Shown piece by piece: positions 32,667 to 41,055 of a stretch of DNA of 64,000 nucleotides (positions are counted from its first letter, which is position 1; each line of letters opens with the position of its first letter). Under the pieces are notes generated by a model. It saw nothing but the letters and a program-made list of their open reading frames with translations, was not told the DNA's origin and did no database searches. Source of the stretch: Streptomyces albofaciens JCM 4342 (GTDB taxonomy: Bacteria; Actinomycetota; Actinomycetes; Streptomycetales; Streptomycetaceae); the NCBI RefSeq assembly GCF_008634025.1, contig NZ_PDCM01000002.1, positions 496,001-560,000 on the forward strand, given 5' to 3'. Made by a program: the position numbers and the translations under genes.

Positions 32667-34421
32667 CTAGCAGGTGTGTGCTTCTTCCCGGCACGGCTTG
32701 AGGAGGGGGGTGGGGTCGAAGAAGCGGGCCGAGGGCTTGGCGCGGACATCGCCGGTGGTGATGTCGCGGATCACGGTGCCCTCGTCCTCCGTGAAGCTGG
32801 GATCCGCCTTGTAACCGCCGAGGTAAATGCCCTCAGGGCCGGATTTGTTGGCGCTGACGATGTGCAGGTAGTCGCTGGTGCGGCTCTTCCAGAGGGCGCT
32901 GCCGACCGGGTCGCGCCAGTCGCTGTTCATCGCGACGACGTCGACTCCCATGCGGGCCAGGACCTGCGCGGTCTCGGGCGGCATCATGTCGACGTCCTGC
33001 ATGAGGGCGAGCCGGGCGTAGTCGCGGTCGATGACCAGGTAGTCGTCGGACAGCCGGCCCTTGGGGAGGGTCTCGCCGCGCTTGTGGTGGGTGCGCCTGT
33101 AGTCGTACGACTGCCCCGTCGAGGCGATCAGGGTGCTCTTGGGTACCTCGGTGCCGGTGGCCGGGTAGTGGAGGAGCAGGTCGGTCCGGTTGCTCGTGGC
33201 GAACGAGGTCAGTTTCGCGAGGCCCGCCGTGTCCGGAGCGGGGAAGTAGCCGGCCGGAAAGACGATCAGGCGCAGTTTCTTGCCGGAGGACCCGGCCCGG
33301 GACGCGGCCTTGGCCGCGGCGTCGAGGGCGGCCTGCCAGGGTGTCGTGCTGGGGCCGGGGTCGACGGCGGCGGCGGTGAACGTGGCCGGCTCGGGCTGGT
33401 GGAACTGTTTCTGCGTGTACGGCTCCAGGGTGTCCTGGCCCAGCAGGGAGTACATCGCGGGTTTGCGCTCCACCGGGAAGGTCCGTGACGCCCGCACGGG
33501 GATCTCGCCGTAGCCGATCTGGTCGGACCGGCCGCTCACGTCCGCGAGGACCTTGCCGTCATGGGTCATGATGACGCTGCGGGAGCCCAGGTCGAAATCG
33601 TAGGGGAACGGCGACGGCACGGTGAAGGTGTTCTGCGTGAACACCTCGGGTTTCGTTCCCTTGGTTCCCTTGCCCCAGCGGTTCGCGACGATCATGGAGA
33701 AGTCGTTCTCGAAGGTCCGGACGCGGACGAAGTCGGTGTCGATTCCGACGTTGGCAGGAGCGATCAGGATGTCCGCTCCCCGCACCGCGGCCGCCCGGGG
33801 GAACTGGGAGTTGAACATGTCGGAGCAGATGACCAGCGCCATCCTGCCGTATTCCGTGTCGAAGGACGGGATCTGCTCGAAGCTGGAGGCGTTGTACGAG
33901 GATTCGATCAGGTGATTGCGCTTGTGGTAGACGCCTCGGATCCTGCCGTCCGGGCCGAGGAGTACGGCCGAGTTGTAGTACCGGTTCGTGTCCGGCTCGT
34001 AGACGGGCATGCCGAACGCTATGTAGGCACGGTGCTGTCTCGCGACCGCGCCGAGCGCTTCGGTCGACTTTCCGGGGACCTGCTCCGCGGCCCGGGACAT
34101 CTCCGCACGGCTGAAGAAGGAATAGCCGCTGGTGGCCATCTCCGGCAGCACGATGAGTTTGGCGCCCTTGCCTGCTGCCTGGCCGGCGAGCTCGACCATC
34201 CTGGCGCGGTTGTTGTCGACCTTCCCTTCCTCCGGGGCGAAGTGAATGGTCGCGGTCTTGAGGGAGGTGGGTACCGGTAATGCGTCGGATGCGGCGGCGC
34301 TCCTGAGTTCATGGCCCGGCAGCAGGGTGATCAGCCCTGCCAGCACAGCCGCCACCGCGACCGACCGGAACCGGCGGCGGCGGAACAACGCGAGGCGTTT
34401 CACGGACTTCTCCGATCTCAT
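32667..34421 (-). CDS. Secreted protein with two carbon-nitrogen-hydrolase (nitrilase-fold) domains
   Basis: A 584-aa protein. Residues ~18-45 form a signal peptide after an Arg-rich start. The first nitrilase-superfamily domain (~55-310) has the full Glu-Lys-Cys triad: LPEMATSGYS, YHKRNHL and VICSDMF. The second (~350-570) keeps the fold words IVFPAGYF and HHKRGE but has LMQDVDMM where the Cys should be, so it is probably inactive. Such enzymes hydrolyse amides, ureides or nitriles. Its start overlaps the stop of the CobB-like gene. It borders the toy cluster, but a strong terminator separates it from toyM, so a role in nitrile or carboxamide metabolism is only a possibility. Confidence 0.75.
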   Translation of the reverse strand: MRSEKSVKRLALFRRRRFRSVAVAAVLAGLITLLPGHELRSAAASDALPVPTSLKTATIHFAPEEGKVDNNRARMVELAGQAAGKGAKLIVLPEMATSGYSFFSRAEMSRAAEQVPGKSTEALGAVARQHRAYIAFGMPVYEPDTNRYYNSAVLLGPDGRIRGVYHKRNHLIESSYNASSFEQIPSFDTEYGRMALVICSDMFNSQFPRAAAVRGADILIAPANVGIDTDFVRVRTFENDFSMIVANRWGKGTKGTKPEVFTQNTFTVPSPFPYDFDLGSRSVIMTHDGKVLADVSGRSDQIGYGEIPVRASRTFPVERKPAMYSLLGQDTLEPYTQKQFHQPEPATFTAAAVDPGPSTTPWQAALDAAAKAASRAGSSGKKLRLIVFPAGYFPAPDTAGLAKLTSFATSNRTDLLLHYPATGTEVPKSTLIASTGQSYDYRRTHHKRGETLPKGRLSDDYLVIDRDYARLALMQDVDMMPPETAQVLARMGVDVVAMNSDWRDPVGSALWKSRTSDYLHIVSANKSGPEGIYLGGYKADPSFTEDEGTVIRDITTGDVRAKPSARFFDPTPLLKPCREEAHTC

Positions 34422-35833
34422 ACGACGGGCACCTTCTTCGCGTACCTCAGAGCAGCACCCAGGAAATCGCGCGGGATTTCCGGGTGCGTGCCGAAGTGGA
34501 GGTGGATGTAGCTGGCCGCCACGTTGTCCAGCGCGAACCCCGCACGGCGGCGTTCGCCCGTGCTGGTCGTGACCTCGTACAGATTCGGCTCGATCTCGGC
34601 GGCGGTGATGCGGGACTGGTGGAATTCCTGGCCGCGGGCCCGCCGGCCCGCCTCGCCGAGCGGGGACGGCACCTGTGTGCGCACCTCGACGTAGTGGATG
34701 GAGAGGTACTGCCGGTCCATCACCACATCGATCGGGAGGATGCCGGTCATGGCCGCGCCCTTCCCGTCGAAGCCGGTCAGTGACCGGGCGAGGTACATCA
34801 TCCCGCCGCACTCCGCGTAGACCGGCATTCCGTGCCCGGCACGCGCCTTCAGCCCGTCCGCCAGTGAGCGGTTGGCGGCCAGCTCGGCGGTGAAACTCTC
34901 CGGATAGCCACCGCCGAGGTAGACCGCGGCGACATCGTCCGGCAGCCGGGGATCCACGGTGGGCCGGAACGGCACCAAGGTGAACCCGGCGTCCTCCAGT
35001 GCGCGGAGGTTCTCTTCGTAGTAGAAGCAGAACGCGGCGTCACGGGCCACCGCGAGCCGTACACCGGGGCCGGTCCCGCGTGGCGGCTGGTGCGCGGAGG
35101 TTCCGGCAGGGTCGGGCCATGCGGTACGAGTGGCCGCCAGCAGCCCGTCCACATCCACCGTGCGGCCGGAAGCCATCTGCGCGGCGGCCCGTTCCGCCGC
35201 ACCGGTCGGGTTCTCCTCGACCGTGGTCAGCCCTAGGTGCCGCTCATCGACGCGCAGGTGCTCGCTCCGCTCGACCCAGCCGGCCACGAGCTCTCGCAGG
35301 TGCTCCGGAAGCGCGGTGAGCACCATCTCGGCATGGGTGCGGCTGCCGACCTGGTTCAGGACGCACGCCGCGATGCGCACATCGGAGTCGAAGGCCATCA
35401 GGCCGCCCAGGACGGCTCCGGACGTGCGCGTCATGCCCCACACGTCCATGACGACCACGACAGGAAGCCCGAGAAGCTTGGCGATGTGCGCCGCGCTGCC
35501 TTTCTCGGTGCCGTTCTCCCCGTCGTACAGCCCGCCCATGGCCTCGATGACACAGACGTCCGCCCCGGCGGACCAGCGGCTGAAGGAGCGGCGCACTCCC
35601 TCGGCGCCCATCATCCACAGGTCGAGATTGACCGACGGGCGTCCGGTGATCTCCCGGTGGTATCCGGGGTCGATGAAATCAGGGCCGATCTTGAAGGCTT
35701 GCACCTTCAGCCCGCGCTCACGCAGGAGGCGCAGCAGAATGGCCGTAACGGTCGTCTTGCCGGCGCTGCTGTGCGTCGCGGCGACAACGAATGCGGGCCG
35801 TGGTGCGGGGTCGGCGTCGGCCGTGTTCTTCAC
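34418..35833 (-). CDS. Cobyrinate a,c-diamide synthase-like amidotransferase (CobB/CbiA family)
   Basis: A 471-aa two-domain enzyme. The N-terminal dethiobiotin-synthetase-like ATPase has THSSAGKTT (residues ~20-28), KIGPDFIDPGYH and VIEAMGGLYDG; the C-terminal class-I glutamine amidotransferase has the nucleophile Cys in VYAECGGMMYLA and YLGGGYPE. CobB uses ATP and glutamine to amidate cobyrinic acid side chains a and c. No other corrin genes are nearby, so it may be a stray cobalamin gene or act on another acid. GTG 35833 follows GGAGGGG; a longer frame upstream looks less likely. Coupled to the nitrilase-fold gene by a 4-base overlap. Confidence 0.8.
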   Translation of the reverse strand: MKNTADADPAPRPAFVVAATHSSAGKTTVTAILLRLLRERGLKVQAFKIGPDFIDPGYHREITGRPSVNLDLWMMGAEGVRRSFSRWSAGADVCVIEAMGGLYDGENGTEKGSAAHIAKLLGLPVVVVMDVWGMTRTSGAVLGGLMAFDSDVRIAACVLNQVGSRTHAEMVLTALPEHLRELVAGWVERSEHLRVDERHLGLTTVEENPTGAAERAAAQMASGRTVDVDGLLAATRTAWPDPAGTSAHQPPRGTGPGVRLAVARDAAFCFYYEENLRALEDAGFTLVPFRPTVDPRLPDDVAAVYLGGGYPESFTAELAANRSLADGLKARAGHGMPVYAECGGMMYLARSLTGFDGKGAAMTGILPIDVVMDRQYLSIHYVEVRTQVPSPLGEAGRRARGQEFHQSRITAAEIEPNLYEVTTSTGERRRAGFALDNVAASYIHLHFGTHPEIPRDFLGAALRYAKKVPVV

Positions 35834-36051
35834 TGCTGCCCCTCCAGAACGAGCCTGATCTCCAGTGCAGGGACGCAGAGTACAGCCCCGGTCACGGGCA
35901 AGGGCTGCCGGAAGCGGCCCGTCGGACATCCTGCGCTCCGAAGCGATTTGCCCGGGCCCAATACCGCGATCAGGCGGTGGCCGGCGCCCTCGATGAGGGC
36001 CCGCAACGCCTTGGCGGCCGGCTGCCTACACTTCCCTTCCGGCACGCGCAC
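35830..36051 (-). CDS. Possible small protein overlapping the CobB-like start
   Basis: A minus-strand frame of 73 codons (VRVPEGKCRQPAAKALRALI onward) ends in TGA overlapping the GTG of the CobB-like gene (GTGA). Third-position GC is a little lower than in neighbours and no family is recognised. The 4-base overlap is the main argument for a real, coupled leader gene; it could equally be chance or the remnant of a longer gene. Confidence 0.25.
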   Translation of the reverse strand: MRVPEGKCRQPAAKALRALIEGAGHRLIAVLGPGKSLRSAGCPTGRFRQPLPVTGAVLCVPALEIRLVLEGQQ

Positions 36052-36120
36052 ACACCTTGCAGTCCCCCCGAGTCACCCCCACTCCGCAGCGGGCCGCCCC
36101 CGGCAGAGGAAAGACACACG

Positions 36121-36816
36121 GTGAAACACAGCCTCGGACCCATCAGCCGCAGCCTGGCCGCGGTCGCCACCGCCGGCATGCTCGCGCTGGCCTCCGCAGC
36201 GCCCGCCCACGCCGACGACTACCGCTACTGGTCGCTGCGGCACGGGGAGAAGGGCACCTGGCGCACCACGGCAGAGGGTCCGGGTACCTACCGCCCGGCC
36301 GACGGCGCGGTGGAAGGGTTGCGCTTCGCCGTCTTCCACGCGGACACGAAGGAATCCGTCGTCCCCCGTGCTCCCGCCGACTTCGAGGCGATCTGTGCCT
36401 CCACCCCGGCGGAGGCGGGCACCAAGCGGGTCGCCCTGGTGCTGGATTTCGGTACGGCGCGGGACGCCCCGTCCGGGGAGAAGCCCCCGGCGGTACGGTC
36501 GCACTGCGTGCAGTTGCCGCCGGAAGCCACCACCGCGGAGGCGCTGGCCAAAGCTGCGCCACCCCTGCGGTACGCCCCCTCGGGCCTGCTCTGCGCCATC
36601 GCGGGCTACCCGCGGCACGGCTGCGGAGAAGCGGTGACCGACAGCTCCGAGCGCGCGAGCGGCACCGGCAGTCCTCGCAGCGGCAGCGGCAGCGGCTCAG
36701 GCGGCGGGCCGTCCGCAGGGCTCTTGCTCGGTGGAGGCATCGTCGTCGCGCTGGCCGGCGCGGCCGTGTGGCAGGCCAGGCGTCGGCGCCGTGCGGGCGG
36801 CTTCACGGAGCGGTAG
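36121..36816 (+). CDS. SCO2322-family secreted/membrane protein of cobalt-transport loci
   Basis: A 231-aa protein with a signal peptide (residues ~1-32, ending APAHADDY). The YRYWSLRHGEKGTWR start and the conserved FEAICASTP, RVALVLDFGTARDAP and LLCAIAGYPRHGCG blocks carry paired cysteines. A Gly/Ser linker follows, and one C-terminal membrane helix ends in Arg-rich residues. This is the SCO2322 family, found in Streptomyces beside ECF-type cobalt transporters. The transporter genes are absent here, so the gene may be an orphan left from such a locus. GTG 36121 used. Confidence 0.75.
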   Translation: MKHSLGPISRSLAAVATAGMLALASAAPAHADDYRYWSLRHGEKGTWRTTAEGPGTYRPADGAVEGLRFAVFHADTKESVVPRAPADFEAICASTPAEAGTKRVALVLDFGTARDAPSGEKPPAVRSHCVQLPPEATTAEALAKAAPPLRYAPSGLLCAIAGYPRHGCGEAVTDSSERASGTGSPRSGSGSGSGGGPSAGLLLGGGIVVALAGAAVWQARRRRRAGGFTER

Positions 36817-36875
36817 CGGGTCACGGTCGGATTCCTCTGACGCGCCTACCCCGTTGCCGCCCGATAGGCACCGCG

Positions 36876-36930
36876 AAGAAGCCAGGCACGTGCTGGCTCA
36901 GGGGGAGTCGCGTCGGTCTCGCACCGGCAA
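36876..36930 (-). ncRNA. Possible decayed cobalamin (B12) riboswitch
   Basis: On the minus strand the region reads GCCGGTGCGAGACCGACGCG, then CTCCCCCTGAGCCAGCAC and GTGCCTGGC. This follows the Streptomyces cobalamin riboswitch (CCGGTGCGAATCCGG... then GTGAGCCAGGAAC...GCCTGGC) except that the B12-box part GTCCCGCCACTGTG appears deleted. It points at the 3' end of the SCO2322-like gene, with no correctly placed target, so it is probably a relic. The inner AGCCAG/CTGGCT hairpin could instead be a terminator of the + strand gene. Confidence 0.35.
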
Positions 36931-37103
36931 CGTCACGCGAGCCCGGCAGGCCGCGGCGGGGTGTGGGTGAGTTATCGCATTGCACGGACGCCGGAGGGTC
37001 CTTTACCCTGTTTTGCGTTCCGCCTGTGCCCATCCGGGGCCCCGGCGCTGTGTTTCGAGGTGACGACTTATCTCCCAGGCCAAGTAGCCGTCCGCAGTTC
37101 CCC

Positions 37104-37126
37104 CACGTTCTGATCGTTTGAACGTG
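37104..37126. promoter_or_regulatory. Inverted repeat upstream of the MFS transporter gene
   Basis: CACGTTC-N9-GAACGTG, with 7-bp perfect arms, 162 bases before the transporter start. The size fits a TetR/MarR/GntR-type operator; no regulator gene adjoins it. Confidence 0.5.
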
Positions 37127-37287
37127 TCCGGGGGCGGACGTCGCGCTGGTCTGAGTTGCGTCACCCACCCCCGTATTTCCCTGTCATTTTCCGGGTGCAG
37201 CTCTGCCGTCTGCCCCGGTTTTCGTGTTTTCCGGCCCGGTGCGGCTGACGGCAGGGCTCCCCGGTTCCTTGAATCAGGAGCCTCACA

Positions 37288-38766
37288 GTGTCTTCCCCCG
37301 CGCTCGACAACGAGCCGCAGCACACCACCCAGCCTCCAGACCACCTCACACCCGGCCTGTCGAAGATGGGCCTGGCCGCCTGGATCGCCCTCTTGGTGCT
37401 GCTGGGCGCCGAGCTGATGGACATGATCGACCAGTCGGTCGTCCTGACCGCCCTGCCCGCGATCCAGGAGTCGACCGGAGCCGGACCGGACGCGGTGCAA
37501 TGGCTGACCACCGGCTATTCCCTGCCCGTCGCCGTCGGGCTGATCACCGGCGGTCGCCTCGGCGACCTCTACGGCCGGCGAAAGGTCCTTCTCATCGGCA
37601 CCGTCGTGTTCACCACGGCCTCGCTGCTGTGCGGTCTGGCTATCGGACCGGGCGTGCTGGTCGGTGCCCGCGCCCTCCAGGGCGTGGGCGTGGCCATCAT
37701 GATCCCGCAGGTCCTGGCCACCCTCCACGTCACCTTCGACGGGCAGAACCGCAGCAAGGCGTTCGGTCTGTACGGGGCCATCATGTCGCTCGCCAACGTC
37801 CTGGGCCCGGTGACGGGCGGTCTGCTCACCGAGGCCGACCTGTTCGGGCTGTCCTGGCGGCCGATCTTCCTGGTCAACGTGCCCGTCGGCCTCGCCGTGC
37901 TCCTCCTGGGACGCCGATACATCCCCGAGTCGACCGTGAAGAAGGCCGACCGGCCCGATCTGACCGGCATGCTCCTGTCCGCACTGGCCATCGTCCTGAC
38001 CGTCTTCCCGCTCAGTGAGGGACACCTCCATCACTGGCCACTGTGGTGCTTCGCCATGCTCGCCTCCGGCCTCCTCACTCTGTGCGCCTTCCTGCGCCAC
38101 CAGCAGCGCAAGCAGAACAAGGCGCCCCTCGTACCCCTGTCCCTCTTCCGTGGCAGGCAGTTCTCCGGCGGCACGGCCGCGCAACTGGTGCACGGCCTGC
38201 TGTGCGGGCTGTTCTTCATGACCTGGACCCTCTACCTCCAGCGCGGGCTCGGCATGAGCCCCTTCCACGCGGCCCTGGCCTTCGTGCTGCTCTCCCTCGG
38301 AGAGCTGGCCGGCGCGACGCTCGCGGCGAAGAGCGGCGGGCGCTTCGCCCGCCGCCTTCCCCAGGCCGGAGTCCTCATCGCGGCCGCTGCGATGGCCGCC
38401 CACGGGCTCCAGGCCGCCGGCGGTCAGGCGGAGCCGGCTCTGCCGGCGATGACCGCTCCGGTGGTGCTGATCGGGTTCGGCCTCGGCATGGTCAGCGGCC
38501 CGCTCACCGACCTGTCCCTCGCCAAGGTCCCGCACGAGAACGCCGGAGCCGCCTCCGGGCTGTTCAACACCGCCATCCACCTGGGCATCGCCCTCGGCAC
38601 CGCGCTGACCGCCCTGGTGTTCTTCTCCACCACCGGCGGCTCGCCCGACGCCGGACTCAACCGCGACGCGTTCATGACCGTGCTGTGGTGGGTCGGCAGC
38701 CTCCTCGTCTTGATGTGGGCCCTGATGTTCTGCCTGCCCAAGCACACGAAGAACCGGACCGGCTGA
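37288..38766 (+). CDS. MFS multidrug transporter (DHA2/EmrB-QacA type, 14 helices)
   Basis: A 492-aa membrane protein with about 14 hydrophobic segments. Family motifs are clear: the helix-1 ELMDMIDQSVVLTALP (motif D1), the cytoplasmic loop GGRLGDLYGRRKVL (motif A) and GPVTGGLL (motif C of exporters). It is a proton-driven drug exporter. The GTG at 37288 follows CAGGAG. It stands alone between noncoding regions, so whether it exports toyocamycin or another product cannot be told. A hairpin terminator follows. Confidence 0.9.
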   Translation: MSSPALDNEPQHTTQPPDHLTPGLSKMGLAAWIALLVLLGAELMDMIDQSVVLTALPAIQESTGAGPDAVQWLTTGYSLPVAVGLITGGRLGDLYGRRKVLLIGTVVFTTASLLCGLAIGPGVLVGARALQGVGVAIMIPQVLATLHVTFDGQNRSKAFGLYGAIMSLANVLGPVTGGLLTEADLFGLSWRPIFLVNVPVGLAVLLLGRRYIPESTVKKADRPDLTGMLLSALAIVLTVFPLSEGHLHHWPLWCFAMLASGLLTLCAFLRHQQRKQNKAPLVPLSLFRGRQFSGGTAAQLVHGLLCGLFFMTWTLYLQRGLGMSPFHAALAFVLLSLGELAGATLAAKSGGRFARRLPQAGVLIAAAAMAAHGLQAAGGQAEPALPAMTAPVVLIGFGLGMVSGPLTDLSLAKVPHENAGAASGLFNTAIHLGIALGTALTALVFFSTTGGSPDAGLNRDAFMTVLWWVGSLLVLMWALMFCLPKHTKNRTG

Positions 38767-38779
38767 GCCGGTTACCCCA

Positions 38780-38807
38780 GGCGGCGGCACCTTCCGGTGC
38801 TGCCGCC
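38780..38807 (+). terminator. Terminator of the MFS gene
   Basis: Twelve-bp stem GGCGGCGGCACC/GGTGCTGCCGCC (one G-T pair) with loop TTCC, fourteen bases after the stop codon. Confidence 0.75.
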
Positions 38808-39095
38808 GCTCCCCGTACCCCTCACACAGCCACGGCGGCTGACACGGTACCGACGGGGGCCGGTTGGCGGCCAGACAGGCGCATTACGGCGGTCCGTCGG
38901 CTCTTATGGGCCGACCGCCCGCGTTCGCCACGTGTACAGGCGGGAAGGAGGCCGATTCGTCGTTGATGCCTCACCAGGGGGCACGGCACCACGCCCCCCT
39001 AAATGCGCATGTTAGATTCACATTTTGTGGTGACCCGGGTCGCGTGGCGTCGCCACGGTTCCGGCTCCAGCACTGCGTACCGATGGTGACAACTG
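38808..39095. other. Intergenic region before the cupin gene
   Basis: About 290 bases, with an AT-richer patch (ATGTTAGATTCACATTTTGTGG, 39008-39029) that is probably the cupin promoter. No gene seen. Confidence 0.45.
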
Positions 39096-39530
39096 ATGGT
39101 TGACGCGCATGACGCGCCCTTTGCCCGTCCCGACTCCGCCGCTCCTGCTCCGGCTCCCGCTTCCGCTCCGCAACTGCTCTGCGACATCAACACGCTCGTC
39201 GCGGAGGACTCCCTGTCGGCCGGGGCGCTCTGGCGGCTGGCGGAGCCCGGCCGTCAACTCGACGCCAATCTCATCCATCTCCGGCCCGAGGAAGTCATCG
39301 GCACCCACACCGAGCCGGACCTGGACGTCCTGGTTTTCGTCGTCGCGGGTCACGGCACGCTGGGGACGGCGCACGGCACGCAGCCGCTCGCCCAGGGCAG
39401 GGTCGCCTGGCTTCCCCGCGACACCTCCAGGAGCCTCGCCGCGGGCAAGGAGGGCATGTCGTACGTCACCGTCCACCGCCGTCGACCCGGCATGCAGATC
39501 CGCACCCGGTCCGCATCGTGCGGCGCATGA
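39096..39530 (+). CDS. Cupin-domain protein
   Basis: A 144-aa protein. The first ~28 residues are Ala/Pro-rich and probably disordered. A single cupin barrel follows, with metal-site motif 1 partly kept (HLRPEEVIGTHTEPDLDVLVFVVAGHG) and motif 2 around GRVAWLPRDTSRSLAAG. Small cupins of this kind can be sensors, isomerases or dioxygenases. No operon partner; function unknown. Confidence 0.7.
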   Translation: MVDAHDAPFARPDSAAPAPAPASAPQLLCDINTLVAEDSLSAGALWRLAEPGRQLDANLIHLRPEEVIGTHTEPDLDVLVFVVAGHGTLGTAHGTQPLAQGRVAWLPRDTSRSLAAGKEGMSYVTVHRRRPGMQIRTRSASCGA

Positions 39531-39589
39531 AACCGTGACCGCAGCGCGGCTCACGCGCGCGGCACGGCGGGCACCGGGCAGCGGGCAGC

Positions 39590-39765
39590 GGTTGTGGTGC
39601 GGCACGGCGGGGCTGACCGGGCCCGGTCGCAGAGGGCGTCGCCCGGCGGCGCCGCGGGCGGGCCACCACACCCGGCCCGGTACGAAGTGCTCCCTCGGCA
39701 CGGTCAAGAACGCCTCGCGCAGCCGGCCGCAGCCGACGAACCCGCGGGGATGGCGGCTCATCTCC
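39590..39765 (-). pseudogene. Truncated protein-L-isoaspartate methyltransferase remnant
   Basis: A minus-strand frame starting at ATG near 39761 behind a GAGGAG site reads FVGCGRLREAFLTVPREHFVP and GRVWW, the characteristic N-terminus of Streptomyces isoaspartyl O-methyltransferases (LRxAFLxVPRHxFVPDRVWW). After about 50 codons the similarity stops and the rest of the ~380-residue enzyme is missing, so this is a 5' stub left by a deletion. Confidence 0.5.
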
Positions 39766-39842
39766 TCGGCACAACGCTCGGGCGGTCCGCTCGGCCGTCT
39801 CGTGTACCGGCCGCCGGACGGCGACGCCGTTCGCTCATGTCC

Positions 39843-40367
39843 TCACGGGGCTGCCCTGGCGACGGCCAGGCCCGTCAGGAGCGCCGTACGGGTGTCGAGT
39901 TCCTCCCACGTTCCGCGCCAGGCCAGCAAAGCGATCGCGGCGGTCGGGAACTTCTTCTGGACCTGCCGGACGCGCCGGCCGACTCCGTCACCGGCCGTCA
40001 CCAGGATCGTGTCCCGCAGGCTCGGGTTGTGGCCGATCACCAGTAGCGTCGAGATGTGGGCGGGCACTTCGTGCACGACGGCCAGGAGTTGCGGCACGGG
40101 CGGGTGGTACAGCCGCGGCTCGAAGCGCACCGGCGGCAGCCCCGCCAGTTCCGCCGCGGCCAGCTCCCACGTCTCCCTCGTACGGTGAGCCGTGGAGCAC
40201 AGCACCAGGTCGGGCAGCCAGTCTGCCTTCGCCAGCACGCGCCCCGCGGCCCGCGCGTCCCGGCGGCCTCGCCCGGACAGTGGCCGCTCGTGGTCCGCCG
40301 TCCCCGGAGGGCGGGCGGATTTGGCATGGCGCAGCAGCAGCAAGCGCCGTAGAGGCGGGATCGTCAC
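39843..40367 (-). CDS. SixA-like histidine phosphatase
   Basis: A 174-aa histidine phosphatase-superfamily protein with the phosphate pocket LLLLRHAKSARP near residue 10 and a second catalytic His in VIGHNPSLRD. SixA-type enzymes dephosphorylate phosphohistidine or small phosphates. The GTG at 40367 gives the family-typical N-terminus (VTIPPLRRLLLLRHAKS). It is monocistronic, between two degraded genes. Confidence 0.85.
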   Translation of the reverse strand: MTIPPLRRLLLLRHAKSARPPGTADHERPLSGRGRRDARAAGRVLAKADWLPDLVLCSTAHRTRETWELAAAELAGLPPVRFEPRLYHPPVPQLLAVVHEVPAHISTLLVIGHNPSLRDTILVTAGDGVGRRVRQVQKKFPTAAIALLAWRGTWEELDTRTALLTGLAVARAAP

Positions 40368-41055
40368 ACCGGGACACCTCACGTCGAGAGTGCCGTAAGT
40401 CCTGACGGGACGCGCCCCGGCGCGGGTCCGGTGCGCGACGGCGCGGGCCCCGGCCCCGGTCCCCGGGAGCGTCCGAGCATTGCAGGTGAAGCACACAGTA
40501 CTCGTAGCCCGGACGCGCCGACCCCGCCAGAGGCGTCCCCTCGCGTCTTTCGGACAGCGATCGAGCCGCCGCGCGCTGCACGCGTGCGTGCTCCGTGTAC
40601 TCACCTCCTACGGGCCGACCCGCCCGGTCTGTTGCTGAAGGACGGGGAATTCCTCGCGAGGGAGAACGCATGACCACCGCGACCGGCCCCATACAGCTGC
40701 TGACGATCGCGTTCGGCCCGGACACGCCGTTCGAGGGACGGATCGTCGAGGAACTGGAGCCCGCACCGACCACTCCGATCGGCACCACCGCCCCGCGTGC
40801 GCTGCGCTTGAGCGTCGCAGCGTCCGGCCCACGTCCGCCCAGGTGTCTCCGGCCCGGAGCGACAGCCCCAGCGGCAACGCGCTCACCGCGACGGCGGTCG
40901 GCATCCTCCGGACAGCGGGCCGGTACGCGCCCGGCAGCCTCGGCGACGGGCAGCGCATCCACCACCCACCGCCGAGGGACTCAGCGTGCCGGGCGGGTGT
41001 GCCACCGCGCGGAAATCGCCCCGGACGACCGCCGCGCCACCGCGCGGAGACCGGT
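40368..41055. other. Gene-poor stretch with decayed sequence
   Basis: About 690 bases holding only the DUF6325-type stub described separately. The segment 40770-41050 has patchy coding-like codon use on both strands without a recognisable protein and looks like old deletion debris. Confidence 0.45.
40670..40770 (+). pseudogene. N-terminal stub of a DUF6325-like protein
   Basis: ATG 40670, behind GCGAGGGAG, begins MTTATGPIQLLTIAFGPD and GRIVEELE, the start of DUF6325/DUF1269-type proteins (GPVQLLVVGF...G.V..EL). Similarity stops after about 32 codons and the frame runs into unrelated sequence. A deletion has removed the rest. Confidence 0.45.

Noticed and set aside
32667..35833. Inclusion of the nitrilase-fold and CobB-like genes in the toyocamycin cluster
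   Set aside because: A strong terminator (32569-32656) and about 300 bases separate them from toyM and they have no counterpart among toyA-toyM; reported only as neighbours.
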